A stretch of 64,000 bases of DNA from NCBI RefSeq assembly GCF_000717645.1, contig NZ_JNZZ01000030.1, positions 5,860 through 69,859 of the forward strand, written 5' to 3'. Below the pieces are notes generated by a model, which saw only the letters and a list, made by a program, of their open reading frames with translations, made no database searches and was not told where the DNA came from. Shown piece by piece: positions 27,252 to 37,918 of this stretch (position 1 is its first letter; each line of letters begins with the position of its first letter). Position numbers and translations under genes: made by a program. The DNA is from Streptomyces californicus. GTDB taxonomy: Bacteria; Actinomycetota; Actinomycetes; Streptomycetales; Streptomycetaceae.

Positions 27252-27423
27252 CCGGGGCCCGCCGGGCGCGCGTCCCGTACGTCCGCCGCGCCCCATACGT
27301 CCGCCGGGCGCGCGGGAGTCTTCGTACGTGCGCGGGGCGCGCGTCCCCGTACAGCCTCCGGGCGGGCGCGGGCGTACGCCGTACACACGGCAGTACGTCC
27401 GCGCGCCGCCCGCCCGTGCTCCC

Positions 27424-28404
27424 TCAGGGGCCGCCGCGCACCCGCTGGGCCCGTCCCGGCGTCGGGTCCAGGTACACCCGCCGGATCGACGGGAACCGCT
27501 CCCTCAGCCGCGCCTCCGCCTCCTCGCAGGCCCACTCGACCTCGGCGGCGGTCGCCATGTCGCGGAAGTCGACCTTCGCGGCGATCAGCATCTCGGTCGG
27601 CCCCTGGATCAGCGTCGTCAGCTCCAGGACGTCCACGACGTGGGGCACCGACAGCAGCTCATCGCGCACGCCCGCGCGCACCGCGGCGGGCAGCGGCCGG
27701 CCGATGAGGAGCTGCGCGTTGGAGCGGCCCAGGACCCAGGCCACGTACACCAGCAGCAGCCCGATCAGGCAGGACGCGATCCCGTCCCAGACGCCCGAAC
27801 CGGAGAGCTGCCCGCCCAGCAGGCCGCCCGCCGCCAGCAGCAGCCCGATCAGCGCCGCCGAGTCCTCCATGACGACGGCCTTCACCGCCGTGTCGGGCGT
27901 GTGGCGCAGGTAGTACGTGTCCGGCACCCGCAGCCGCGACGCCTCGCGCCGCACCTGCTTGACCCCGGTGCGCAGCGAATAGCCCTCCAGCAGGAAGGCG
28001 ACGCCCAGCACGATGTACGAGACCAGCGGATCGCCCAGCTCCTCGCCCGCGACCAGCGTGTGCACCCCGTCGTAGATCGAGAAGACGGCCCCGCCGACGA
28101 AGGTGGCGATGGAGGCGAGCATCGCCCAGATGTACCGCTCGGGGCCGTAGCCGAGAGGGTGCTCCTCGTCGGCCGGCTTCTCGCTCCGCTTCAGGGCGGC
28201 GAGGAGCATGACCTCGGTGACCGTGTCGGCGACCGAGTGGGCCGCCTCCGAGAGCATCGCGCTGGAGCCGCTGATCAGCCCGGCGACGGCCTTGGCCACG
28301 GCGATGCCGAGGTTGGCGGCGGCCGCCACGATCACGGTGAAGGCGGACTCCCCGCCTTCGGTCTCCCCGTCCTCGGTCTCCCTGCTCGCTTTCGCGTCGC
28401 TCAT
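27424..28404 (-). CDS. Cation diffusion facilitator (Zn/Co/Cd/Fe efflux)
   Basis: 326-residue inner-membrane proton-coupled metal exporter. Six membrane segments span about 20-210. SEAAHSVADT in TM2 carries the His-x3-Asp metal site, and TM5 has MEDSAALIG. The cytoplasmic C-terminal domain (about 225-320) has the DVLELTTLIQGP and IRRVYLDP strands of the CDF metallo-chaperone-like fold. The long loop with EEHPLGYGPERY is typical of actinobacterial members. ATG start at 28404. It sits 38 bp downstream of the thioesterase gene on the same strand, possibly cotranscribed. Confidence 0.9.
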   Translation of the reverse strand: MSDAKASRETEDGETEGGESAFTVIVAAAANLGIAVAKAVAGLISGSSAMLSEAAHSVADTVTEVMLLAALKRSEKPADEEHPLGYGPERYIWAMLASIATFVGGAVFSIYDGVHTLVAGEELGDPLVSYIVLGVAFLLEGYSLRTGVKQVRREASRLRVPDTYYLRHTPDTAVKAVVMEDSAALIGLLLAAGGLLGGQLSGSGVWDGIASCLIGLLLVYVAWVLGRSNAQLLIGRPLPAAVRAGVRDELLSVPHVVDVLELTTLIQGPTEMLIAAKVDFRDMATAAEVEWACEEAEARLRERFPSIRRVYLDPTPGRAQRVRGGP

Positions 28405-28442
28405 GGTGGGGAGTATGTCGGAACCGCGGCTTCGGAGGCCGT

Positions 28443-29327
28443 TCATCCTCGCGGGACGCGGACGACGCCTTCCTGGATGACGGTGATCGCGAGGCGTCCG
28501 TCGGCGGTGTGGATGCGGGCCTGGCCGAGCCCGCGCCCGCCGGACGCGGAGGGCGACTCCTGGTCGTACAGCAGCCACTCGTCCGCCCGGAACGGCCGGT
28601 GGAACCACATCGCGTGGTCCAGGCTCGCCCCGACCACGTCCCCGACCGCCCAGCCGCCCCGCCCGTGGGCGAGCAGCACCGAGTCGAGCAGGGTCATGTC
28701 GGAGACGTAGGTGGCCAGGCAGACGTGCAGCAGCGGGTCGTCGGCCAGTTTGCCGTTGGTCCGGAACCACACCTGCGAACGCGGTTCGCGCGCCTCGCCC
28801 ACCGTGGCGAACGGCGGGGTGTCCACGTACCGCAGATCCACCGCGGCGCGCGCCTCGATCAGCCGGTCCACAACCCCGGGGGAGCTGAAGCGGTCCGCGT
28901 ACCGGGGCAGCATCTCGGCGGCGGTCGGCAGCGTCTCCGGGTCGGGCGCGGCGGGCATGGGCGCCTGGTGCTCCATGCCCTCCTCGTGGCTCTGGAAGGA
29001 CGCGGAGAGGTGGAAGATCGGCTGCCCGTGCTGGACGGCGACCACGCGGCGGGTGGTGAAGGACCGCCCGTCCCGGATGCGGTCGACGGTGTACACGATG
29101 GGCGCGCCCGGGTCGCCCGCCCGCAGGAAGTACGCGTGCAGGGAGTGGGCGGCGCGGTCGGCCGGCACGGTGCGGCCCGCGGCGACGAGCGCCTGGGCCG
29201 CCACCTGGCCGCCGAACACCCGGGGCACGAGCGAACTGCGGCTCATGCCCCGGAAGATGTCCCGCTCGATCTGCTCCAGGTCGAGCAGGTGGAGCAGATC
29301 GAGCAGGGGGTCGGGGCTCTCGGTCAT
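28443..29327 (-). CDS. Acyl-CoA thioesterase II (TesB-like)
   Basis: Hydrolyses acyl-CoAs to free acid and CoA. 294 residues, a double-hotdog protein. The first hotdog (about 20-120) includes RVFGGQVAAQALVAAGRTV and HSLHAYFLRAGDP; the second (about 180-290) includes DSVLLAHGRG and LDHAMWFHRPFRADEWLLYDQESPSASGGRGL, with the Asp and Gln/Ser positions of the active site. It lies 17 bp downstream of an acyl-CoA dehydrogenase gene, so the pair probably acts in fatty or branched acyl-CoA turnover. Cytoplasmic. Confidence 0.92.
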   Translation of the reverse strand: MTESPDPLLDLLHLLDLEQIERDIFRGMSRSSLVPRVFGGQVAAQALVAAGRTVPADRAAHSLHAYFLRAGDPGAPIVYTVDRIRDGRSFTTRRVVAVQHGQPIFHLSASFQSHEEGMEHQAPMPAAPDPETLPTAAEMLPRYADRFSSPGVVDRLIEARAAVDLRYVDTPPFATVGEAREPRSQVWFRTNGKLADDPLLHVCLATYVSDMTLLDSVLLAHGRGGWAVGDVVGASLDHAMWFHRPFRADEWLLYDQESPSASGGRGLGQARIHTADGRLAITVIQEGVVRVPRG

Positions 29328-29344
29328 GGAGAAAGGACGGCCCT

Positions 29345-30502
29345 CTACAGACCCATGGACTTGGCGATGATCGACTTCATGACCTCGCTGGTGCCGCCGT
29401 AGATGCGGTTGACCCGGTTGTCCGCGTAGAGGCGGGCGATCGGGTACTCGTTCATGAAGCCGTAGCCGCCGTGGAGCTGGAGGCAGCGGTCGATGACGCG
29501 GTGGGCGACCTCGGTGCAGAACAGCTTCGCGGAAGCCGCCTCGGCCGCCGTCAGCTCACCGGCGTCCAGCGCCTCCAGCGCGCGGTCGGCGACGGCCTGG
29601 GCCGCGTCCACCTCGGCCTGGCAGGCGGCCAGCTCGAACTTGGTGTTCTGGAACGAGGCGACGGTCTTGCCGAAGACCGTGCGGTCCTGCACGTACTCCT
29701 TGGCGAACCGGACGGCCGCCGCGGCCTGGGCGTACGCGCCGAAGGCGATGCCCCAGCGCTCGGAGGCCAGGTTGGTGCCGAGGTAGCCGAAGCCCTTGTT
29801 CTCCTCGCCCATCAGGTCCTCGACGGGGACCTTGACGTCGACGAAGGCCAGCTCGGCGGTGTCGGAGACGCGCAGGCCCAGCTTGTCGAGCTTGCGGCCG
29901 ACCGAGTAGCCCTCGGACTTCGTGTCGACGGCGAAGAGGGAGATGCCGAAGCGGCGGTCGTCCTCGCGCGGGGCGGCGGTGCGGGCGCAGACGATCACGC
30001 GGTCGGCGTGGACGCCGCCGGTGATGAAGGTCTTGGCGCCGTTGAGGACGTAGTGGGTGCCGTCCTCGGAGAGCTTGGCGGTGGTCTTCATGCCCGCGAC
30101 GTCGGAGCCGGTGCCCGGCTCGGTCATCGCGAGGGCCCACATCTCCTCGCCCGAGGCGAACTTGGGCAGCCAGCGCTTCTTCTGGTCGTCGGTGGCCAGC
30201 ATCTTGATGTACGGGAGGCCGAGCAGCGTGTGCACGCCGGAGCCGCCGAAGGAGACGCCCGCGCGGGCGGTCTCCTCGTAGATGACGGCCTCGTACTTGT
30301 GCGAGTCGATGCCCGCGCCGCCGTACTCCTCGTCGACCTCGATGCCGAAGATGCCCAGCTCGCCCAGCTTGAGGTAGAAGTCGCGCGGGGCCTGGCCCGC
30401 GGCGAACCACTCGTCGTAGACCGGCACGACCTCGGCCGCGATGAAGGCGCGGATGGTCTCCCGGAACGCCTCATGGTCCTCGTTGAATACCGTACGGCGC
30501 AC
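29345..30502 (-). CDS. Acyl-CoA dehydrogenase (LCAD/IVD-type active site)
   Basis: 385-residue FAD-dependent dehydrogenase. MTEPGTGSDVAGMKTTA and KTFITGG are the flavin and substrate contacts. Near the C-terminus the usual EGT catalytic motif reads RIYGGTSEVMK, so the Glu is absent there. Instead LASERWGIAFGAYAQA (about 240) offers a Glu on helix G, the position used by long-chain and isovaleryl-CoA dehydrogenases. The start is ATG. A 16-bp inverted repeat 38 bp upstream may be its operator. First gene of a likely dehydrogenase-thioesterase (-CDF) unit. Confidence 0.92.
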   Translation of the reverse strand: MRRTVFNEDHEAFRETIRAFIAAEVVPVYDEWFAAGQAPRDFYLKLGELGIFGIEVDEEYGGAGIDSHKYEAVIYEETARAGVSFGGSGVHTLLGLPYIKMLATDDQKKRWLPKFASGEEMWALAMTEPGTGSDVAGMKTTAKLSEDGTHYVLNGAKTFITGGVHADRVIVCARTAAPREDDRRFGISLFAVDTKSEGYSVGRKLDKLGLRVSDTAELAFVDVKVPVEDLMGEENKGFGYLGTNLASERWGIAFGAYAQAAAAVRFAKEYVQDRTVFGKTVASFQNTKFELAACQAEVDAAQAVADRALEALDAGELTAAEAASAKLFCTEVAHRVIDRCLQLHGGYGFMNEYPIARLYADNRVNRIYGGTSEVMKSIIAKSMGL

Positions 30503-30539
30503 GGGGTGCCTCCTTGGTCGGCGGTCGCGTCGTCCTCGG

Positions 30540-30555
30540 CTAAGCGCTTGCTCAG
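30540..30555. promoter_or_regulatory. Inverted repeat upstream of the acyl-CoA dehydrogenase gene
   Basis: CTAAGCGCTTGCTCAG has arms CTAAGC/GCTCAG with one mismatch around four bases. It is 38 bp before the start and resembles TetR-type operators seen before actinobacterial acyl-CoA dehydrogenase genes. The 241 bases from here to the next gene hold nothing I can identify. Confidence 0.5.
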
Positions 30556-30796
30556 TCCTCCTCCGAAGTTACCCGCCGGTTGCGGTCGCTGTCCAGGGTG
30601 ATGCGCGGCACCCGCCCGGACGGGCGACGGAGCCCGTCACGCGCCGGGGCGGGCGGCGAGGGCCGATTGTCAGTGGCGTGAGGCAGGATCGGAACCGGAC
30701 GGCGACGACCGTACGGCACGGGTACGGACACGGGGACGCATCACGTGCGGAACACGCGGAACACCGCGTGCGGGAGACACATCCGGGGGGATCGGC

Positions 30797-31138
30797 GTGG
30801 CGATCACGAACGAACGGCTGGCGGGGTACACCTTCCTGGCTCTGCTCTACGAGGACGAGTACTTCCCGGACCACGTCCTGGACCGGGGCACGGCCGTCCT
30901 GCGCGCCCTGTGCGAGCGGATCGAGGCCGAGCGGCCCGCCGACCTCGCCGCCCTGTACGCGCTGACGGCGGTGGCGACCGAGGCGTTCAACGACCTGGAG
31001 GCCGCGTTCGAGGAGGCCGGCAGCGAGATCGAGACGGTCGCCCGCGAGGAGATAGGCGAGGCGTTCTGGGTCATCGCCACCGCGTACGGGTTCGCGGACG
31101 CGGACCCGGAGGAGCTGATCGCCCGGCGCGAGTGGTGA
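30797..31138 (+). CDS. DUF5713 family protein
   Basis: 113-residue acidic helical protein starting MAITNERLAGYTFLALLYEDEYFPDHVLDRG. It matches what I know as DUF5713, a small family of unknown function. It ends in EEIGEAFWVIATAYGFADADPEELIARREW. No signal peptide. GTG start with GGGG upstream. Monocistronic, followed by a low-complexity gap rich in TCCGG repeats (about 31140-31310). Confidence 0.8.
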   Translation: MAITNERLAGYTFLALLYEDEYFPDHVLDRGTAVLRALCERIEAERPADLAALYALTAVATEAFNDLEAAFEEAGSEIETVAREEIGEAFWVIATAYGFADADPEELIARREW

Positions 31139-31319
31139 CGGGCCTTGTCGGGGCTGCGGACTTCGGGGCCGGGTCCCGGGCTTCCGGTCTCCGGTTCCGG
31201 GGCCCGAACGCCGTGTTCCGGTTCCGGGCCTCCGGCTCCGAGCGCCGGGCCTTCCGGCCTCCGGTCCCGGGCTCCGGGAAGGCGCTGCCGGGTGCGGGAC
31301 ACCGTGGGAGGGTGGGGGA

Positions 31320-31739
31320 GTGAGGCTGGAGGACCTGGCCCGGCTGCGCCGGGCCCGCGACCGCATGGACCGCGAGTACGCCGAACCGCTCGACGTCCCC
31401 TCGCTGGCCCGCGACGCCCTCATGTCGGCGGGGCACTTCTCCCGCAGCTTCCGCGCCGCCTTCGGCGAGACCCCGTACAGCTACCTCATGACCCGCCGCA
31501 TCGAGCGGGCCAAGGCGCTGCTGCGCCGGGGCGACCTGTCGGTCACGGACGTCTGCTTCGCCGTCGGCTGTACGTCACTGGGCTCGTTCAGCACCCGCTT
31601 CACGGAGCTGGTCGGGGAGAGCCCGAGCGCCTACCGCGCCCGGCCCCACGACGCCGGCGAGACCATCCCGGCCTGCGTCGCCAAGATGCTCACCCGACCG
31701 GTCAGGAATGGAGAAGCGGATCGCCCACCCCGCCCGTAG
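31320..31739 (+). CDS. AraC-family transcriptional regulator (DNA-binding domain only)
   Basis: 139 residues consisting almost only of the AraC DNA-binding domain. Two helix-turn-helix motifs are seen: LARDALMSAGHFSRSFRAAFGETP (about 29-52) and VTDVCFAVGCTSLGSFSTRFTELVG (about 79-103), ending in the family's PSAYR. There is no ligand-binding domain, so it resembles SoxS/MarA-type regulators controlled by abundance. It ends 10 bp before the VOC gene and probably shares its transcript. GTG start. Confidence 0.9.
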   Translation: MRLEDLARLRRARDRMDREYAEPLDVPSLARDALMSAGHFSRSFRAAFGETPYSYLMTRRIERAKALLRRGDLSVTDVCFAVGCTSLGSFSTRFTELVGESPSAYRARPHDAGETIPACVAKMLTRPVRNGEADRPPRP

Positions 31740-31749
31740 CGTGAAACGC

Positions 31750-32163
31750 ATGGACATCAAGCTCTCGCAGTGCTTCATCGCCGTCGACGACCACGACAAG
31801 GCGCTCGCCTTCTACCGCGACGCCCTGGGAATGGAGGTGCGCAACGACGTCGGGTTCGAAGGCATGCGCTGGGTGACCGTCGGGTCCCCCTCGCAGCCGG
31901 ACGTCGAGATCGTCCTGGAACCCCCGCTCGCCGACCCCAACGCCCCGGAGGCCGACCGCCGCACCATGGCCGAACTGCTCGCCAAGGGCATGCTGCGCGG
32001 CGTCATCCTCACCTCCGACGACGTGGACGCGGCCTTCGAGCAGGTCCGCGCGGCGGGCGGCGAGGTCCTCCAGGAACCGATCGACCAGCCGTACGGCGTC
32101 CGCGACTGCGCCTTCCGCGACCCCGCCGGAAACATGGTCCGCATGACCCAGAGCACGAAGTAG
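31750..32163 (+). CDS. VOC-superfamily (glyoxalase/bleomycin-resistance fold) protein
   Basis: 137 residues with one glyoxalase-like domain. The two beta-alpha-beta units start MDIKLSQCFIAVDDHDKALAFYRDALG and LRGVILTSDDVDAAFEQVRAAGGEV, ending FRDPAGNMVRMTQ. The start ATG at 31750 gives a normal VOC N-terminus, though the frame is open 14 codons further upstream. It lies directly after an AraC regulator, a common pairing in Streptomyces for small stress or resistance operons. Substrate unknown; cytoplasmic. Confidence 0.88.
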   Translation: MDIKLSQCFIAVDDHDKALAFYRDALGMEVRNDVGFEGMRWVTVGSPSQPDVEIVLEPPLADPNAPEADRRTMAELLAKGMLRGVILTSDDVDAAFEQVRAAGGEVLQEPIDQPYGVRDCAFRDPAGNMVRMTQSTK

Positions 32164-32267
32164 CACCCGCCCGACCGGGGCGGTGCCGGGCCGGGGCCGA
32201 AACGGCCCCGGCCCCCACGTACGACCAGCAGGCTCCGCGCCACCAGCCACATGGAGAGACGACGAGC

Positions 32268-34655
<2,388 letters not shown>

Positions 34656-34710
34656 GACGGGCCGGGCCCGCGCGGCCCGGCGCTCTCCGCGAGCCCTTTC
34701 CGTCCGGCCC

Positions 34711-34752
34711 CGGGCCCTCTCCGCCCGGCCTCGGGCCCTCTCCGCCCGGCCT
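34711..34752. repeat. Two tandem 21-bp repeats
   Basis: Two identical copies of a 21-bp unit (starting CGGGCCCTCTCCG) lie head to tail at 34711-34731 and 34732-34752, with a third partial copy upstream. They end 6 bp from the stop of a decayed DUF397 fragment. Confidence 0.8.
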
Positions 34753-34757
34753 CGGGG

Positions 34758-34865
34758 TCAGGCGGAGAGGGCCCCGCTCTTCACGGCGTCCACGAAGGGG
34801 GTCCACCCTGCGGCGGGGATCAGCAGGGCGGGCCCGCCGGGGCTCTCCGTCGCGATCGGGCGGGC
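34758..34865 (-). pseudogene. DUF397 C-terminal fragment (relic)
   Basis: On the minus strand a short stretch ending at a TGA (34758-34760) reads ...IATESPGGPALLIPAAGW and TPFVDAVKSGALSA. This closely matches the C-terminus of DUF397 proteins (usually xDSK-x-P-x-GPALxxPxxxWxxFxxxxKxG). The N-terminal half, including the start, is missing: the sequence beyond about 34865 does not continue the family and runs into the start of the divergent YciI-like gene. DUF397 proteins are usually about 65-90 residues and pair with XRE regulators. No such regulator is next to it, so this looks like the remnant of a lost pair. Confidence 0.65.
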
Positions 34866-34902
34866 CGGGCGCGTCCTTCGGGGCCTCCGGTACGGTCGCG
34901 GC

Positions 34903-35490
34903 ATGCCGTTCTACGTGTACGCCCAGGACCAGCCCGGTGTCGCCGACCAGTTGATGGAGCTGTGCGAGGAACACTGGTCCTACATGGACCGGTTCGACGA
35001 CCGGCTGATCCTGCGCGGCCCGACCGTGTCCGACGACGGGGAGGAGCACACGGGGAGCGTCCACGTCGTCGACCTCGCGGACCGGGCGGAGGCGGAGTGG
35101 TTCGCGCGGGACGAGCCGTTCTGGAAGGCGGGCCTCTACCGGGATCTCCTGGTCGTCGCGGCCGAGGTGCTGCTGAGCCGCGCACCGGCGGCGGACGTCC
35201 CGTACACCCTGGTCACCGCGCGGTGGCCCCTGCCGGCCGACGCCGAGGGCGACACCGCTCACGACGCCGGTGAGCGGCGGGACTTGCTGGGCGCGGAGCC
35301 GGACGGCCGCCTGGTCTTCGTGGCCGCCCTGGCCGACGACGAGGGGGCCGGGACGACGGGCGCGGTCGCGGCCGTGCGGGCGCTCCCCGACGAGGCGCGG
35401 GAACTGGTCCGTCCGTTCGCGGAACGGCTGGCCGGCGGACGGCCCGCGACGCTCACGGCGCAACGCTGGGAGCGCGGCGGGCGGAACTGA
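34903..35490 (+). CDS. YciI-like domain protein with a variable C-terminal half
   Basis: 195 residues. The N-terminal ~100 residues are YCII-like: HWSYMDRFDDRLILRGPTVSD, then GSVHVVDLADRAEAEWFARDEPFWKAGLYRDLLV, the ferredoxin-like fold with the His/Asp pair. The second half (about 100-195: DVPYTLVTARWPLPA..., LVFVAALADDEGAGTTGAVAAVRALPDEA) is not part of YciI and may be a second small domain of the same kind. Function unknown. ATG start, no clear operon partners. Confidence 0.78.
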   Translation: MPFYVYAQDQPGVADQLMELCEEHWSYMDRFDDRLILRGPTVSDDGEEHTGSVHVVDLADRAEAEWFARDEPFWKAGLYRDLLVVAAEVLLSRAPAADVPYTLVTARWPLPADAEGDTAHDAGERRDLLGAEPDGRLVFVAALADDEGAGTTGAVAAVRALPDEARELVRPFAERLAGGRPATLTAQRWERGGRN

Positions 35491-35645
35491 TTCTGCGGGC
35501 TTGGCGTACGGATTCCGCGGCGGGCGATCCTGGGCCCATGAACCGTGTTCTCTCGACGCCGCCCACGATCCCCTCCGGTCGGCTCTCGACGATGGCCGTC
35601 ACGACATGCACCTGCACGCCCGCGTCCGGGGCGACTGAACCGGGA

Positions 35646-36665
35646 TCAAGAGGGACGGGCGGGGCCGGTCAGGGAGAGACGTTCCCGCAGCCAGGAGCCG
35701 ATGCCGGCGAGCGCGGTGGCGGCGAGGGCGGTGGGATGGCCGGTGAAGCCGTGGGGCGCGGCGGGGTAGAGGTGCAGCTCGACGTCGTTCCCGGCGGCCG
35801 ACAACCGGCCCGCGAGCGTCAGGTTGTCCTCCAGCAGGACGTCCTCCGCCCCGATGACCAGCAGGGCCGGGGGGAGTCCGGTGAGGTCGGCGTAGAGCGG
35901 GGAGACGTCGGGAAGGACGCGGTCGCGGGCGGGGACGTGGCCGACGTACGCCTCGATGAAGTACTCGTCCGCGATACGGCGGCCGGCCGGGGTGAGCGCG
36001 CTCATGTCGTACGTGCCGAACTGGAGCGCGGCGCCGGTGAACCGGCCGATCATGTTTGCGGGCCGGCTCACCGCGTCTCCGCACCGGCTCGCCGGGACCG
36101 CGTCGTCGGGGCCGCTCGGGGCGTCCTGGGAACCGCGGTCCCTGAGCCGTAGCAGGGTGGCCAGGGCGAGGGTGGCCCCGGCGGAGCTGCCGCCGATCGT
36201 CAGCCGAGAGGTCCCGAACCGGTCCTCGGCCTGCTCGGCGAGCCAGAGCGCTGCCGTCTCGCAGTCGTCGGGCGCCGCGGGCCAGGGGTTTTCGGGGGCG
36301 AGCCGGTAGTCGACGCTGACGACGACGCTGTTCAGCGCCTCCGCGAGAGCCCGGTTGCGTACGTCGCCGTGCGCTGCCGTGTCCATGTAGAACCCGCCGC
36401 CGTGGATGTCCAGGTGGACGCCCCGGGGCGCGCCGCCGGACGGCAGGAAGACCCGCACCGGGACGCGGGCCCCGGCCGCCTCCGCCATCTCCTCGGCGGC
36501 GGGAGGATCGGCGGCGGGCGGCGCGGACCGGCGAGCCCGGATGGCCTCCAACTCCTCGAACGAGGCGGGCCCGCGGCCCGCGACCCGCGCCCGGTAGAAG
36601 GCGCGGGCCTCCGCGACCTGCTCGGCGGGCACGTCCGCGAACAGGTCCTCCAGCGCGAATCGCAT
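35646..36665 (-). CDS. Alpha/beta hydrolase of the hormone-sensitive lipase family
   Basis: 339-residue esterase/lipase. HGGGF (about 88-92) forms the oxyanion hole. GGSSAG (about 158-163) holds the nucleophile Ser. The acid Asp is probably in LLVIGAEDVLLEDN and the base His in YPAAPHGFTGHP. An insert rich in Ser/Pro/Asp (about 175-200, DRGSQDAPSGPDDAVPASR) is unusual between the nucleophile strand and the cap. No signal peptide, so cytoplasmic. ATG start. A long hairpin precedes it, belonging to the upstream methyltransferase gene. Confidence 0.9.
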   Translation of the reverse strand: MRFALEDLFADVPAEQVAEARAFYRARVAGRGPASFEELEAIRARRSAPPAADPPAAEEMAEAAGARVPVRVFLPSGGAPRGVHLDIHGGGFYMDTAAHGDVRNRALAEALNSVVVSVDYRLAPENPWPAAPDDCETAALWLAEQAEDRFGTSRLTIGGSSAGATLALATLLRLRDRGSQDAPSGPDDAVPASRCGDAVSRPANMIGRFTGAALQFGTYDMSALTPAGRRIADEYFIEAYVGHVPARDRVLPDVSPLYADLTGLPPALLVIGAEDVLLEDNLTLAGRLSAAGNDVELHLYPAAPHGFTGHPTALAATALAGIGSWLRERLSLTGPARPS

Positions 36666-36712
36666 GCGTCGCTCCTTGTCGTCCGGGCCGAGGCCGGGTG
36701 CGGGTGCGGGGC

Positions 36713-36762
36713 GTGGGTCTGCGGATGATCGGGCCCGCAGGCCCGATCATCCGCAGACCCAC
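36713..36762. terminator. Strong hairpin between methyltransferase and hydrolase genes
   Basis: A perfect 23-bp stem (36713-36735 with 36740-36762) with loop CGCA. It lies 43 bp past the methyltransferase stop and 48 bp before the hydrolase start, both on the minus strand, so it terminates the former. It may also sit in the hydrolase leader. Confidence 0.8.
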
Positions 36763-36804
36763 GAACCCGGTGGATGCTATCGGCGCAGGGGAAGGGCGCG
36801 CGGC

Positions 36805-37692
36805 TCAGGCGGGGCGGCGGGCCATCCAGGTCTCGCGGGTGGACCGTACGACGAGGTCGCCCCGGTGGCGGACGTCCTCGGGCCCGCCGCCGACGAGCCG
36901 GCCGAGCGCGGCCAGGTCCTCGGGGCCGACGCGTCCTTCGAGGGAGCCGCGGACGCGTTCGAACACCAGGTACGCGTACCGGCCGGCCCCCTCCGGCAGC
37001 GGGGCGCGCAACTCCCACCGCTCGGCGCGCTCCTGCTCCACGGGGAGTCCGGCGGCGGTGAGCAGGGCGCCCCAGTCGGCCCCCCGGTGGGGCAGTTGAT
37101 CGGCGTGCAGCCCGTCGAGCGCCGTACGGCAGCGGGCCTCCAACGCGCCGGCCGCCCCGTCCTCCGGCAGGAAGGTCGGCATCCCGCCGACCTCGGCGAC
37201 GGCCAGCAGCCCGCCGGGGCGCAGGGCGGCCCGGATGCCGGCGAGGGCGGTGGCGGGGTCGTCCAGGTGGTGCAGGGAAGCGGACGCCCAGACGAGGTCG
37301 GCGTCGGTGACCCCGGGCAGCCCCGCCCCGGCATCGGCCTCCAGCGTCCGTACGCGGTCGCCGAGCCCTCGCTCCCGGGCGACCGTGACGATGTGCTCCA
37401 GCATGGCGGGGGAGCTGTCGACGGCGGTCACCCGGGCGGCGGGGAACTGCTCCAACAGGGCGAAGGTGCCGGTCCCGGTGCCGGCGCCGAGGTCGACGAT
37501 GTGCCGCACGTCGTCACCGGCCAGACAGGCGACGCGGCCGGTGAGCGCGGTCAGATGGGGCGCGAAGAGGGCGGCGTCGAGATCCAGGATCTCGGGAAGG
37601 CCGTCAGGGATCGCGCCGGAGTCGTGGGCGTGGTGGGCGGAGCCGTCATGCGGATGCGTGGGGGAGTGCTGGTCCCGGTGTGCGTGAGCCAT
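36805..37692 (-). CDS. Class I SAM-dependent methyltransferase with His-rich N-terminus
   Basis: 295 residues. Motif I VDLGAGTGTGTFAL (about 67-80) binds SAM, followed by VTAVDSSPAML and the ASASLHHLDDP motif IV region, typical of small-molecule methyltransferases. The N-terminus is rich in histidine (MAHAHRDQHSPTHPHDGSAHHAHDSG), which might bind metal. I use the ATG at 37692; the frame is open upstream but the sequence there is not family-like. Substrate unknown. Monocistronic, terminated by a 23-bp hairpin. Confidence 0.87.
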   Translation of the reverse strand: MAHAHRDQHSPTHPHDGSAHHAHDSGAIPDGLPEILDLDAALFAPHLTALTGRVACLAGDDVRHIVDLGAGTGTGTFALLEQFPAARVTAVDSSPAMLEHIVTVARERGLGDRVRTLEADAGAGLPGVTDADLVWASASLHHLDDPATALAGIRAALRPGGLLAVAEVGGMPTFLPEDGAAGALEARCRTALDGLHADQLPHRGADWGALLTAAGLPVEQERAERWELRAPLPEGAGRYAYLVFERVRGSLEGRVGPEDLAALGRLVGGGPEDVRHRGDLVVRSTRETWMARRPA

Positions 37693-37918
37693 GCGATCGA
37701 GCGTACGGAGGGATTGCGCCAGATGCATACAGCCTTGCCGAAAACGCAAGAAGGTCGCGCCGGGACCGACCGCGTACGCAAGAGGGCCGGCGTGGACGCG
37801 GTGATCCACGACCCGCCACGGGCCCACAACCCTTCGCCTCAAGGACGGCCTTTCGTCTGTCCGTACCGCTTCGGCCGCGCGGGAGCACGGGGTGCGCGGG
37901 ACGTGGAAGCGCGGGGTG

